From assembly GCA_022539475.1 (NCBI GenBank), contig VCMS01000097.1, forward strand, positions 62,001 to 126,000: a stretch of 64,000 bases of DNA. Direction: 5' to 3'. Positions 36,113 through 45,543 of the stretch are shown piece by piece; the stretch's first letter is position 1, and each line of letters begins with the position of its first letter. The notes below the pieces were generated by a model. The model made no database searches. It saw only the letters and a program-made list of their open reading frames with translations, and was not told where the DNA came from. A program made the translations under genes and the position numbers. Origin of the DNA: Gracilaria domingensis. Its lineage: Eukaryota; Rhodophyta; Florideophyceae; Gracilariales; Gracilariaceae.

Positions 36113-36733
36113 CTATCTCACATGTTGCACGGATGTAACTCTGTACGAATTCGGGCTCTGTACCTCAAAGCTCCTAGTGGCGTGGAAAGAAACAACGTGA
36201 GAAAGGTCGAAGCGGGTATATTCAGCAACGAACATGACTTCGTCTGCGTTCTTCTGCAGCTGCTTCACATATTGCTTCGAAAACAAAGAACAACCCAGTT
36301 TGAAGTGATATGCGGCCGCCAATATGCAACACTGCGCAAGCCATGGGTGTTCCGGCAGAAGATATTTCGTCACGTTGAAACAATTTTTCGAGGCGAACAC
36401 TATGAATGCGAAGAGTGCGACGACCACAAGATTGAAGAAGTCATCCACAATGGCGTCACCCAACGGGTGCCACAGATGGACCGAATTCGGAAAAGCTACG
36501 CGCTTCCACGGCGGGGACGGCGTTCTTACCGCGTGGTGGTATCCTGTGACGCGCTGGGAGATTGAAGACGGACCCCTGTCAATGTCGAAATACTTGCTAT
36601 TGCCCATTGCTAGAACGGCGATTTTCCAGGGTGGCTCAATGGCGGGGCGGAGCGTGTGCCGGGAGGTGCAGGCACTCGGAGTAAAGCCTGAGGCGCGTTG
36701 ACTACAGTGAGCTCGGTAGTGGCGCGAGCGCAC
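36113..36733 (-). CDS. Possible small membrane protein
   Basis: Open for 206 codons. Residues around 105-125 (FFNLVVVALFAFIVFASKN) form a convincing transmembrane helix, and a weaker hydrophobic segment follows about 20 residues later. No family recognised. A plus-strand frame of similar length overlaps it. I prefer the minus strand because of the helix and because neighbouring membrane-anchored frames share that strand. Confidence 0.3.
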   Translation of the reverse strand: MRSRHYRAHCSQRASGFTPSACTSRHTLRPAIEPPWKIAVLAMGNSKYFDIDRGPSSISQRVTGYHHAVRTPSPPWKRVAFPNSVHLWHPLGDAIVDDFFNLVVVALFAFIVFASKNCFNVTKYLLPEHPWLAQCCILAAAYHFKLGCSLFSKQYVKQLQKNADEVMFVAEYTRFDLSHVVSFHATRSFEVQSPNSYRVTSVQHVR

Positions 36734-36901
36734 TGGGCCGGAGCCGGAAGCTGTTGGCGACGATTTTCGAGATCGTTTGGAAGGGGCGGGAAAATGCTAG
36801 CCCGCGAAGAAGCGAGCTCGCGACTTAGATGTGGCATTGTTCAAAACTTATTGGGGAAGAAGCATGTCAGAGAAGTGAACGGAGTTGGACAAATTGTACT
36901 A

Positions 36902-37534
36902 CTACGAAGAAGGAGGATGAGCTCGACAAAGTACATGTGTCTCGCCATCTCCTCTGTAAGGCAAGCGATAAAGAAAACCTACACGTATACAGCTTTTGGA
37001 AATGATGGGTACACCCGTGCACCTGTTCACATGTACTCGTATTGCACGGCCATCCGGTCCGGTTGTGATCTCGGGTCAGAGCTACGCGTTTTCTTCCACC
37101 CCAACTTCATCCGGGTACCGATGGTACACAAATCGCACTTTCTCCGCCAGGTACGACGACTCTCCGCCCAGTATTTTACCTATTGAGAGCAACTTTCGGC
37201 ACTCACCATCACGCCAGCTCAGCCCAAAGCGCCGACATCCCATCGTATTCGTCCCCGTCGTAATTGAAGAGCCCAGCCTCTGCGCCGCAGCCAGGTCTAG
37301 CGTGGCGACGGTCACGCGGGAAACACCGTACGAACGCCGTCTACAACAGCACGCCCACCCGATTCGATGCCGAACCACTCCCTCGGCCCTCATGTTCCAC
37401 ACCTCTATTCGAAAGTACAGCGCAAGCAGCATCAAACAAAGCACTGCCCACGCGACAGTAACGCCGATGAAGTTTCGGAGCAGCTTCGGCTTGAGCGGCA
37501 GCATCACGCGGGGGAGCAACGATGAGAAGCACAA
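36902..37534 (-). CDS. Unrecognised membrane-anchored protein with an in-frame TAG
   Basis: The frame begins near 37534. An internal ATG at 37504 gives MLPLKPKLLRNFIG followed by a strong single transmembrane helix (VAWAVLCLMLLALYF). A basic, Cys-containing domain follows. TAG at 37082-37084 interrupts it, and the same frame stays open for another 59 codons to 36902. The arrangement (short basic N-terminus, one helix, soluble C-terminus) is that of type II membrane proteins, as in the neighbouring frames. Not recognised. Confidence 0.35.
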
Positions 37535-37651
37535 CGCCCAGATCAGTAGCCCGAATGCGCAGATTGCCAGTACAAGTTTCCAGTACTATCCCAACCGAAC
37601 ACGCCGATAGCACAAAATTGATCCATCGTCCTTTTCCTCCATGTACAGCGA

Positions 37652-38139
37652 TTAGCGCCGTGGGCGTTCACGAAGAAGATCTGACCAGCGTTGAAAGTTG
37701 ATAAAGCCAAATGAGCCGCGAAAGCGTTGAATCGCTTGGCTCGGTAGTAAGGTTTTGGCTTGGTTGCGAAGCTGCCAGTCTCCCAGAAACGCGTTCAAGT
37801 GTGTCACTGCTTCCTCCAAGTCTGAGCAATACCGCATCGAAATGATGATGATCGGCGCGTACCTCGAGACAACCTCTGGCAGATATGTTTCATCCACGGA
37901 TTCTACCAGGCCGTCGTCAGACATTCTGACAAAAAATCTCTTCGCAACGTGAAGAGGTCAACGCGAGTGCGTCCCGCAACGAGCACGCCTCGATCTGCGT
38001 CCATTTGGAAATGATTCTCGTCACGCCGCAGCCACACATAGCGCCACAGACAAGACAACGCGACTGAGTCCAAGACAGCCGGAACCAGAACAAAAACCTA
38101 TGCCAGCAGGAGTTGTTTAGGAATAACGGATGCGGCCAT
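37652..38139 (-). CDS. Unrecognised membrane-anchored protein with TAG and frameshift
   Basis: ATG 38139 gives MAASVIPKQLLLA, then TAG 38098-38100, then VFVLVPAVLDSVALSCLW in the same frame: a membrane anchor split by a stop. The soluble part (WLRRDENHFQMDADRG) continues to about 37926. There a one-base shift leads into an acidic frame (MSDDGLVESVDETYLPEVV, then DLEEAVTHLNAFLGDWQL) ending at 37652. GGTAC motifs lie 380-406 bp upstream. Same topology as the preceding genes. No family assigned. Confidence 0.4.
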
Positions 38140-38518
38140 GGACTAAAACGTTACCGCATAAAACAACAGCGCTGCGAGCAAGGCGAATTAGCAAAAACGA
38201 TAAATGAAGCGTATGGCAGGCTCAGAAGACGATGCTGGTGCACTTGTTGGGTCTGGGTATGCCATGCGCTGACATGGTGTCTGCGTGGCCTGATGGTGGG
38301 TTGCAACGCGCAGAGAGATCAGCGAGGGGAGCTTGTAGACGACGAGATAGTTGGAAGAGCGCATTGAAGGTGGCATGCGAGGTGGCGAGCTGGGCGTGGC
38401 TTTCACAGTCGAGAGGAAGACGGAGGCGCGTCGAAGACATGCGAGAGCGCGCTGCGCCGCTAGCGCAGTGGCGAGCAGTAAGCCTCTCGCGAAGGTAGTC
38501 CCTTTGATGATGAAAGGG

Positions 38519-38546
38519 GTACGATGGTACCTTTGGTACACTTTGG
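38519..38546. promoter_or_regulatory. Cluster of GGTAC motifs
   Basis: Three GGTAC cores plus a GGTA occur within about 28 bp, including GGGGTACGATGGTACC. The cluster is about 380 bp upstream of ATG 38139. It is related to, but not identical with, the TACCCCTGGTA dyads. Confidence 0.35.
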
Positions 38547-38730
38547 TATTGCAAGAGACCCTGTACCGTCGTACTCCACCCCTGAACACCGCTTGATTGG
38601 CAATACAACACGCGTAAGTGCGACACGCGTAAGTGTTGTCCACGAAGCCACGTGGGTTCGTAGTACCGTTGTCAACTGCATTTCAGACGAAATTTACAAA
38701 GGGTACCTAGGGTGCCTTCGGCTACCTAAG

Positions 38731-40494
38731 TGTAGACGCCATTTCTCGTAACCAGACGGAACGGCGCGGGTGGTGACAAATCCAAGTAGAGTAAAAAAGA
38801 AATGCCTGAGAGTACCAGCCTAAAAGGCGAAAGATAATGCGGTAGCTCAGCGATAAACGCAATAGCCGAACAGCAGAACTGGAGCAACACGGCCTGTCTC
38901 ACTGTCCACGTCGAAACCAACAACCGACGAGAGAGACGCAGGCCAAGTAGCTAGTAGATACACCGCACGACCCAAGTTCCTAGGTAGGACAAGGGCGTCG
39001 GTACGATTAAAACCGTCGCAGTGTGCACACGAGCCCAACGGAGGGCAACACACTACAACTTCAGGACAGAGGGCGGGAGACCGAGCCGTCGGTAGATAAG
39101 AGAAAAGGGGGGGAGAAGGTTGATGGCAGAGAAGCACAGACCGTGCTAAAGGGAAGAAAGAATTGCCAAAGGAAAGTTGGTTTTAGTTGCTTCGTTGGCT
39201 GGTGGTGGTGGTGGTGGTGGTGGTCTAGGGCGAAGATAGTAAAACGAGCCGGGCCGCGGCTGATATAGACAAATCGGACCTTCAATTCCAGTGCAGTTTC
39301 GCAGGTCCGTCTGTGTGTAACTAACGAGTAACAACATGTAACTAGCGTGCGGTCTGAAGACATGTCCCATGTTCGCGTGCATAAAGCCATTTGCCTTACT
39401 AATCATTCCCATCCAAACATTTTCGTGGTAGGAACTACTCCTACTGAGCCCTTGTCTGTAGCTCACCATCTGGTTCACGAATTATCCATAGATCATTTCT
39501 TGCTGTCATTTTCCCGCGGCGGGAGGGAACTATAAACAAGTTCATTCTGAGACATGTTTTGTGAAGCTCGGGGGTTACATACACTCTACACGGAATTTCA
39601 ACGGGATTCATCGAGCGGTTATTGCTGACGAAAGTAGAAGCGCGTCACCAGGGCACACAAATCCAAATTCATGAAAACCCTACCAATCGTTTCCCCCTCG
39701 AGGTGTTCTGAGGCAACCCAAATTCACTGCACGTCACGTGATCAGTTAGGTTAAGGGACACTCCCCTGATCCTTAACCCATTCTTTTGTGTGGTGGGGAT
39801 TGCTCCCCTCCTCCCATCAGAGACTGTCTGATATACGTCCCCCAATTGGGTCATTTCTGGAAGTATAACTTTGGTCTGATTCTTGCCTTGCTGTAGGTAG
39901 GGGGTGGCATAGCTCATGAGGTTGTGTACCGGGGATATCCCAAATTCAGCATAGTGCATGGTTGGAATTTTGATGTGTGTGTTTTTGTACTGTGCCGCTC
40001 CGTGGAATGGCGTCTAGCGTGATTTCCGCCAGCGTCGCCATGTCGTTGCCTCTATCTCGGTCTTCTCTTTCGCCGCCCGTAGTGTTTTCGCCTTCGGCTC
40101 CTTTGCCGGAGCCGTTGGCACTGCCCGGTCCTGCGCCGCGCCCGTTGCCACTTCCCGCTCCGCCGGCCAGCGACGTGGGGTCGGACAGTTCCGTTCAGTT
40201 CGTTCGCTTCCGCCCTGCTCGCCGCGGTGAAAGGCGTGGCCACCTTCACTGTGGCTGCGCCTTTCACCTCTTCAAGGCCTATCCCGACGGCTTTGAAGAG
40301 ACCCTGACGATGGTGGAGCGTTTAGCGCGTGAACCTATATGGACGATTCTCTTTCAACTTAGGGAGAAAGCGCGTGCGATCCATGATCAACTCTTCCGCC
40401 ATTAGACCCCCTACTGCTTTGGCGACTCATATCTCCAATAAAAGATATGATTTGCTTATCCATTCATCGCGTTGTTTGCAACTAATACTTCACA
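38731..40494 (-). repeat. Gypsy B 3' LTR (left copy)
   Basis: 1,764 bp from TGTAGACGCC to CTTCACA. It aligns along its whole length with 47589-49367. The main length difference is a GGT microsatellite (about 39200-39224) that is five units shorter here. It contains a plus-strand (antisense) open frame and an AATAAA at 40437. Confidence 0.95.
40007..40405 (+). CDS. Antisense open frame inside the LTR, copy 1
   Basis: 132 codons from ATG 40007 (MASSVISASVAMSLPLSR). A Pro/Leu/Ser-rich N-terminus is followed by an Arg-rich and Cys/His-containing core (RRGERRGHLHC, CAFHLFK) and an amphipathic C-terminal helix (WTILFQLREKARAIHDQLF). It runs opposite to the element's other genes and is followed by AATAAA at 40437. 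The same frame, equally long, is kept in the other LTR despite many replacements. Unrecognised; it could be an accessory gene or a captured host frame. Confidence 0.4.
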   Translation: MASSVISASVAMSLPLSRSSLSPPVVFSPSAPLPEPLALPGPAPRPLPLPAPPASDVGSDSSVQFVRFRPARRGERRGHLHCGCAFHLFKAYPDGFEETLTMVERLAREPIWTILFQLREKARAIHDQLFRH

Positions 40495-40507
40495 CACTTC
40501 CTCCCTT
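40495..40507 (-). promoter_or_regulatory. Polypurine tract (plus-strand primer) of Gypsy B
   Basis: On the minus strand AAGGGAGGAAGTG directly precedes the TG of the 3' LTR, the standard place for the second-strand primer. Confidence 0.8.
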
Positions 40508-41418
40508 AGCGGTCGCTACGCCTGGGCGACCAAGATTTCCACTTAAGATCGAGATGGCAGGGGCCCGTTTCTTGAGACCTCCTCGGTAATATACCTGAAA
40601 GGATGTGGCGGTTCAGGGTACTCAGGATCTGGTTCAAAGTCGATAGAGAACTCCTCAGTCGTTCAATAGGACGTATATGCTCGTCGACCTGTTCTTCATG
40701 TGTTGCTGCTGGTAGTAGATGTCCGCATTTGCCCACAACATAGTGACAGATGAAGAAGATCGTCCTTTCCGCGCCAAGGTGGTTCATTTGCGGATGCAAT
40801 CTTCTGGCCAATCTTCCCAACATTACGTGTGCATATTGCGTGAACTATTAGCCATAGATCAAGTGAATGCTCAAGCAGAGATGAAAGCAATTCCAAACAA
40901 TGCGATGCTTCTCCCAGTCTTTACAATCTAGTGGGGAGAGCCCACTCTCAAGTGTACGTCCGCCGATCTCTATTTCCAAGTAGTTTACATCCTGATTGTA
41001 GACCTCCTAGTCAACAATTATCGGCATTGCGAGAAGGGCTGGCGTTGTCCGAGCCGTGCCATCAACCTGAAGTGGAGGCGGTACATCACCGCGATCTTGA
41101 TCATATACCAGGTCGATTTCGAAAGTTTCCCCAGCTTCAATTCGCTGCAGGAAGCTTGAAACTTCTACTGCGTAAGTTTTCTGTAGGGGTAGATGTCCAT
41201 AACGAGCGACTGAAAAGTGATAGTAGTAAGAGACAAACTGCTGACCCACAAGCGGTATAATGAAAGGGTTCACTCTTCCTGTCGACGAGACTAGCTTAGT
41301 AAGAAGACCCTCGGTTATGTACGGCCCATGCCGCTTGAAAGCTCCAAGGTAAACATGTAATAGGTTCCATGCGATCTTCTGTAGATCATTCGTACTCGTG
41401 CTGACAGGGGAAAGCCAT
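40508..41418 (-). other. Gypsy B 3' untranslated region
   Basis: About 0.9 kb between the integrase stop and the polypurine tract. No convincing gene; a few plus-strand frames of up to about 110 codons have no support. Confidence 0.6.
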
Positions 41419-44010
41419 TCAGAAAGTCTCCATCAGGCCACAACTATCCTCAGATAGTCGGCAGGGGGGTCTGGTCGGATTTGGTCCCCCTTGTAGCACG
41501 ACCGGACACCCTGCTTGGGGCTGATCATTCTTTTCACGTCGTACTGTGCGAGGAATCAGATGCCTCGGTCTAGGATGGTAAGGTCTTAAGCGTCTGGCAT
41601 GAATGCCTCTTCTTAACATACGTTGGTGTGGAGAAACCAACATGTACTGGGGATGATTGGCTCGAACGATGTGGCATGGTCCATAATACTTCGATTTCAA
41701 TGATGGCCGTTTCACCGAAGGATTAAGGACTTCACCACGCATTACCAGTACCTGGTCTCCAACAGCGAACCGATGTCCACGACAATCGTCGTCTTCACGG
41801 TGAGGGTGCCGTAATATCCTTGTGGTCCTCCCAAGTGTGGAGGCTTGCAGTTCCACAGCACGATGATCAAGCGACGGCGTGATTATGAGAGAAGGCGGGT
41901 CTGATCGATGCATTCGGGGCCGTACTTCATACATGAGCTGAAATGGAGAATATCCTTCGGCCATTTGTCGAGTACGATAGCCATAGAGAACTTCGGGGAG
42001 GGCTTCATCCCACTCAGAGTTCTGATCATGAATCGTTTTCGCGATTGCCCACTTGATCGTCCCTCCCATTCTTTCCGCGCGCCTATTAGACATAGGTGCA
42101 TATGCGAGAACTGGTTTGAGAGTGATATCATGACGCATTAGATAAGCTTGAACGGATGATGCGAGAAAGGAGGTAGCGTTATCGGAGACAATCGTGCGAG
42201 GATGGCCAAAAGGTGCGACAATCTCTCTTCTGATAAAGTTGACGACGTCCATCGCAGTAGATGTCCTAGTTGCCATCGAAATTGGCCATCCTGTAAGGTG
42301 TTCGACCCCGATGAGTAAGAATCGGTTTCCATTTCTTGTCACTCTCAGGGGTCCCGCGAAATCAATTGAAAAAGTATGAAAGATATCAGTCAGCGGAGCT
42401 CGTTGGCCAGCTCGGTAAGTAAGAAAAGGGCCCATGAACTGACAACCATCACAACTCTTGACGTAGTCTGTGACATCAGAGTGAATGTTCGGCCACCAGA
42501 AGCTATCAATGACGTGCCTTCTGGTCGCCCTGACATCCCAGTGTCCCACGTCGTCATGAAATGTTTTCACGAGTTTACGCCTTTCATTGACGTTAGGAAG
42601 GAGCCGTAACCCGGACCCCATTCTGCGATACAACTGCCCGTTCCATACCATAAATTTCTTAGGATTTCTTTTGATCGCCCCTCTGAGGCTCGAGTTGGGC
42701 TCATCGATCGGAAGGTCATTCAGATATCGACCAATATTTGCATAGTAAAGTTCGAGGCCTGACAAAGCTCCGCATAGAGGGAAAGAAACAGTAGTCGCTG
42801 CCTCCGGAGCATAGTGCTCCCTCTTCGTGGAGTAGCGAGAACGATAATCAGCAGCACAATTCTTATCCCCTGAGCGGTAAACAACCTCGAACTCATATTC
42901 GGCTAAAACGTCGAGCCATCGAGCCAATTTTTCATGTATGTCCTTCTTCTGAAACGCATACTTCAGTGCCTGATGATCTGTAATCAACTGAAATGGCTCT
43001 GATCCAAGAAGGTATAGTCGAAATTTCTTGAACGCGAAGATGACAGCAAGCGCTTCCTGCTCACAGACCGCGTAGTTCCTTCCGGCTCCAGTCATAGTCC
43101 GGCTGGCATATTGAGTTGGGTAAAACATGCCATCAGACTTCTTCTGAGCCAGAACGGCGCCTAAGGCAACTGAAGAAGTATCGGTTTCGACTCGAAACAG
43201 ACTGTTGAAGTCAGAAAAGGCCAACACGGGTGGACTGTTTAGCTTCTCCTTCAGGTCTTTGAAGGCTTCAACCATCTCATCGTTGAACTCTAGCTTCCGA
43301 TTTCCGGACGTTGCTGCATGGAGGATAGCTGAAGTTTTGGCAAAGTGCGTGATAAACTGGTTGCAGTAGCCAGCAAGACCAAGGAAGCTCCTCAGTTCAG
43401 TGGTTGTCCTAGGGATCGGAGCCGCCCTGATGGCCTCGATTTTCCTCACGTCCACAGCAACTCCGTTCTGGTCGACAACATGTCCGAGGAGTTCGATCTT
43501 GGGATGGGCAAAGTCGCACTTAGAAATATTCAGCTTCATCCCATGGGAGGCAATTGTCTTTAGTAACAACTTGATATGCTCGACGTGATCCTCTAAAGTT
43601 TTTGAGTAGATGACCACGTCGTCCAGATATACTCTTAAAAAGGGATATTTGTTGAGGATAGAATCCATCATCCTCTGAAATTTGGAGGGAGCATTCATCA
43701 AGCCGAACGGCATGACCTCGAACCCATAGGTATCTTGGCGGCAAACGAAGGTGGTCATCTCCTTGCACCGAGGTGACATTCTGATCTGCCAGTACCCAGA
43801 GAAGAGGTCGAGCGTAGTGAAAAACGAAAAACCGCCTAAGTCATCGAATATTTGCTCACTATGAGGTAAGGGCCATCTGTCCGCTTTCATAACTTGGTTC
43901 AGAGCTCGGTAGTCCACACAGAATCTGGGTTTGCCATCCTTTTTGGTAGCAATGAAGATCGCAAAGGACCATGGCGATGTACAAGGTTTGATTATTTCAG
44001 CGTCAAGCAT
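41419..44010 (-). CDS. pol: Gypsy B pol: reverse transcriptase, RNase H, integrase
   Basis: An intact 863-codon frame. RT: FCVDYRALNQVMKADRWPLP near residue 30, QDTYGFEVMPFGLMNAP near 92, and the catalytic YLDD near 127. RNase H: the D of VETDTSSVALGAV, the E of CEQEALAVIFAF and the D of TDHQALKYAF. Integrase: zinc domain H-H-C-C (HDDVGHWDVRATRRH...CDGCQ) and the D,D,E core in SIDFAGPL, IVSDNATSF and SNRRAERMGG. The C-terminal tail is basic and has no chromodomain. The frame continues upstream without shift, across TGA 44044-44046, into the RT N-terminus (RRLPP-stop-HDEVVRKELGKML). CGA is the likely ancestral codon there. All catalytic residues are present. Confidence 0.95.
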   Translation of the reverse strand: MLDAEIIKPCTSPWSFAIFIATKKDGKPRFCVDYRALNQVMKADRWPLPHSEQIFDDLGGFSFFTTLDLFSGYWQIRMSPRCKEMTTFVCRQDTYGFEVMPFGLMNAPSKFQRMMDSILNKYPFLRVYLDDVVIYSKTLEDHVEHIKLLLKTIASHGMKLNISKCDFAHPKIELLGHVVDQNGVAVDVRKIEAIRAAPIPRTTTELRSFLGLAGYCNQFITHFAKTSAILHAATSGNRKLEFNDEMVEAFKDLKEKLNSPPVLAFSDFNSLFRVETDTSSVALGAVLAQKKSDGMFYPTQYASRTMTGAGRNYAVCEQEALAVIFAFKKFRLYLLGSEPFQLITDHQALKYAFQKKDIHEKLARWLDVLAEYEFEVVYRSGDKNCAADYRSRYSTKREHYAPEAATTVSFPLCGALSGLELYYANIGRYLNDLPIDEPNSSLRGAIKRNPKKFMVWNGQLYRRMGSGLRLLPNVNERRKLVKTFHDDVGHWDVRATRRHVIDSFWWPNIHSDVTDYVKSCDGCQFMGPFLTYRAGQRAPLTDIFHTFSIDFAGPLRVTRNGNRFLLIGVEHLTGWPISMATRTSTAMDVVNFIRREIVAPFGHPRTIVSDNATSFLASSVQAYLMRHDITLKPVLAYAPMSNRRAERMGGTIKWAIAKTIHDQNSEWDEALPEVLYGYRTRQMAEGYSPFQLMYEVRPRMHRSDPPSLIITPSLDHRAVELQASTLGRTTRILRHPHREDDDCRGHRFAVGDQVLVMRGEVLNPSVKRPSLKSKYYGPCHIVRANHPQYMLVSPHQRMLRRGIHARRLRPYHPRPRHLIPRTVRREKNDQPQAGCPVVLQGGPNPTRPPCRLSEDSCGLMETF

Positions 44011-44043
44011 CTTGCCGAGTTCCTTCCTGACGACTTCGTCATG

Positions 44044-45543
44044 TCACGGCGGAAGCCTACGAACTCTTGAGTGTATCGGAGTCTGGGTCGTCAGTGAGAA
44101 TTCATGCGTGACCGGTACATCTCCCGGTCGAAAATCATCCAAAGACCAGGCGACAACATCAAGGTCAAGTAAAACAAGAAGTAGTTCCTGTTGCATCCCG
44201 CTGGGCAAGTGCGAAAGCCTCTCGAGAATGAATTCTTCGTGACTCGTGTCAGGAGGGTAATCTTTTCGATCCAGTGTACGGCCCTCACCATCAGTTGTGA
44301 CATGATCTAACAGGGAGTACTCGATTTCCGGAGCAGGACACGAGACCGTCGGCTCACTATCACGTGAACTAGAGTGTCCTTCACCATATCCAGGTGTACG
44401 CGACTCTACCTGTGAGGGACCGGGTTGATTTTCCGGCTCTCTAACAGGTGGTAGGGGTACCTGCGACGAGAACTCTTCTTGAGGGAGCTCTTCCTCGAAA
44501 GAAATCACGTAACGGCCATCATCATCCTCCTCCAGGTAGCCCGGTACGACCAAAAGGCACATTGTGCACGCCGAGATGAGGGGGGTGCGCTGGAGTGGGT
44601 ACAGGGTACCGAATCTGGACACGAACCAAAAGAAAGTCGCTGATAAGGCCCCCGTCTTCAGGTGATAGCAAAGTGACCGCGTCCGTAATCGGTATTGTGA
44701 GGACAGGGTCGCGGTAGAGAGGGGTACCAGACAGCTCGACGTCTTCCGGTGAGGAACCATCTTCATCTTCTTCATGATCATCTTCATTACCACTATTCAC
44801 GACTCTTTCGTCTACTTCATCCCCATCTACTTCTGCTTCATGAACTTCTGCTTCTACTTCCACACAATCTTCGTCTCTTGGTCTTCCCTTCCAGAGTTCC
44901 TCTCCTCATCTTCTCCATCGTCGTCAGCTGACACAAGGGGAGGATTAGGTGGTTGAAGGCTAGCATCCGTCGTGGAACTTTCAAAGGATGAGGGATTCGG
45001 AGCGTGATAGACCGATGGGCGCAGGTCATCAGCTAGCTGGACAGGACCGCTCAGCTGGTTATCGGCTTTGCGGTGGCTGCCATCTAAATCTACAAACATC
45101 ACGTGGTCTGCACGGGGTTCACTTCGTGAGGGCCCCTGGGAGGTTCCTTGGCCGGCGGATGCAGGTATCGGCCAGTCTACTCCGAAACGAACTACTGGTT
45201 CGGAGCTACTGTCCCGCTCTAGGACACCCGTTTCTCCATACGGGAGTTAGGAGCTGTGAGGATGAAGTTGGTGTTCGCTAGTGAGCTGAGGATAACGGCG
45301 GTAGACTCGAAAGATAAGATAATCAGGTTGTCGTCTCACATCCTCGGCTCGTAGAAGAACAACATCACCCCCGGCTGGAATAAGGAGATCGTGTTCATGC
45401 TCTTCATCTGACCGGGAGTCTTCGGAGTCGTCGCCGTCCACACTGTCCTCGGGCTCTTTAGCATTTTCAAATCTTCTATCCGTGTGATCGGGGGTTTGAG
45501 TCTGAGAAACGCCAGACTCTCGCCCTTCATGATTCAAGTGCAA
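44044..45543 (-). pseudogene. Gypsy B protease-RT spacer, damaged, with a duplicated domain
   Basis: Three successive frames carry the coding sense: 45543-44854, with TAA 45247-45249, ending in TAG 44854; 44863 to about 44525; and then the RT frame to 44044. The last part is the conserved pre-RT segment (FILERLSHLPSGMQQELLL, WSLDDFRPGDV). Two similar units occur, each with an acidic run followed by about 46 residues: LLIPAGGDVVLLRAEDVRRQ...RVYRRYP (45387-45250) and LTIPITDAVTLLSPEDGG...RVQIRYP (44704-44564). Function of the domain unknown. The damage separates protease from RT. Confidence 0.7.

Noticed and set aside
36602-37610. Plus-strand frames opposite the membrane-protein run (35987-36565, 36698-37186, 36996-37610)
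   Set aside because: They are Arg/Ser/His-rich, lack recognisable motifs and overlap minus-strand frames with clear transmembrane helices.
38847-39137. Minus-strand 96-codon frame in both LTRs (also 47704-47994)
   Set aside because: Low-complexity Cys/Pro/Leu composition and no change pattern suggesting selection; treated as LTR sequence.
39203-39226. GGT runs in the LTRs as a functional element
   Set aside because: They differ by five units between two copies of one element, which is ordinary microsatellite slippage.
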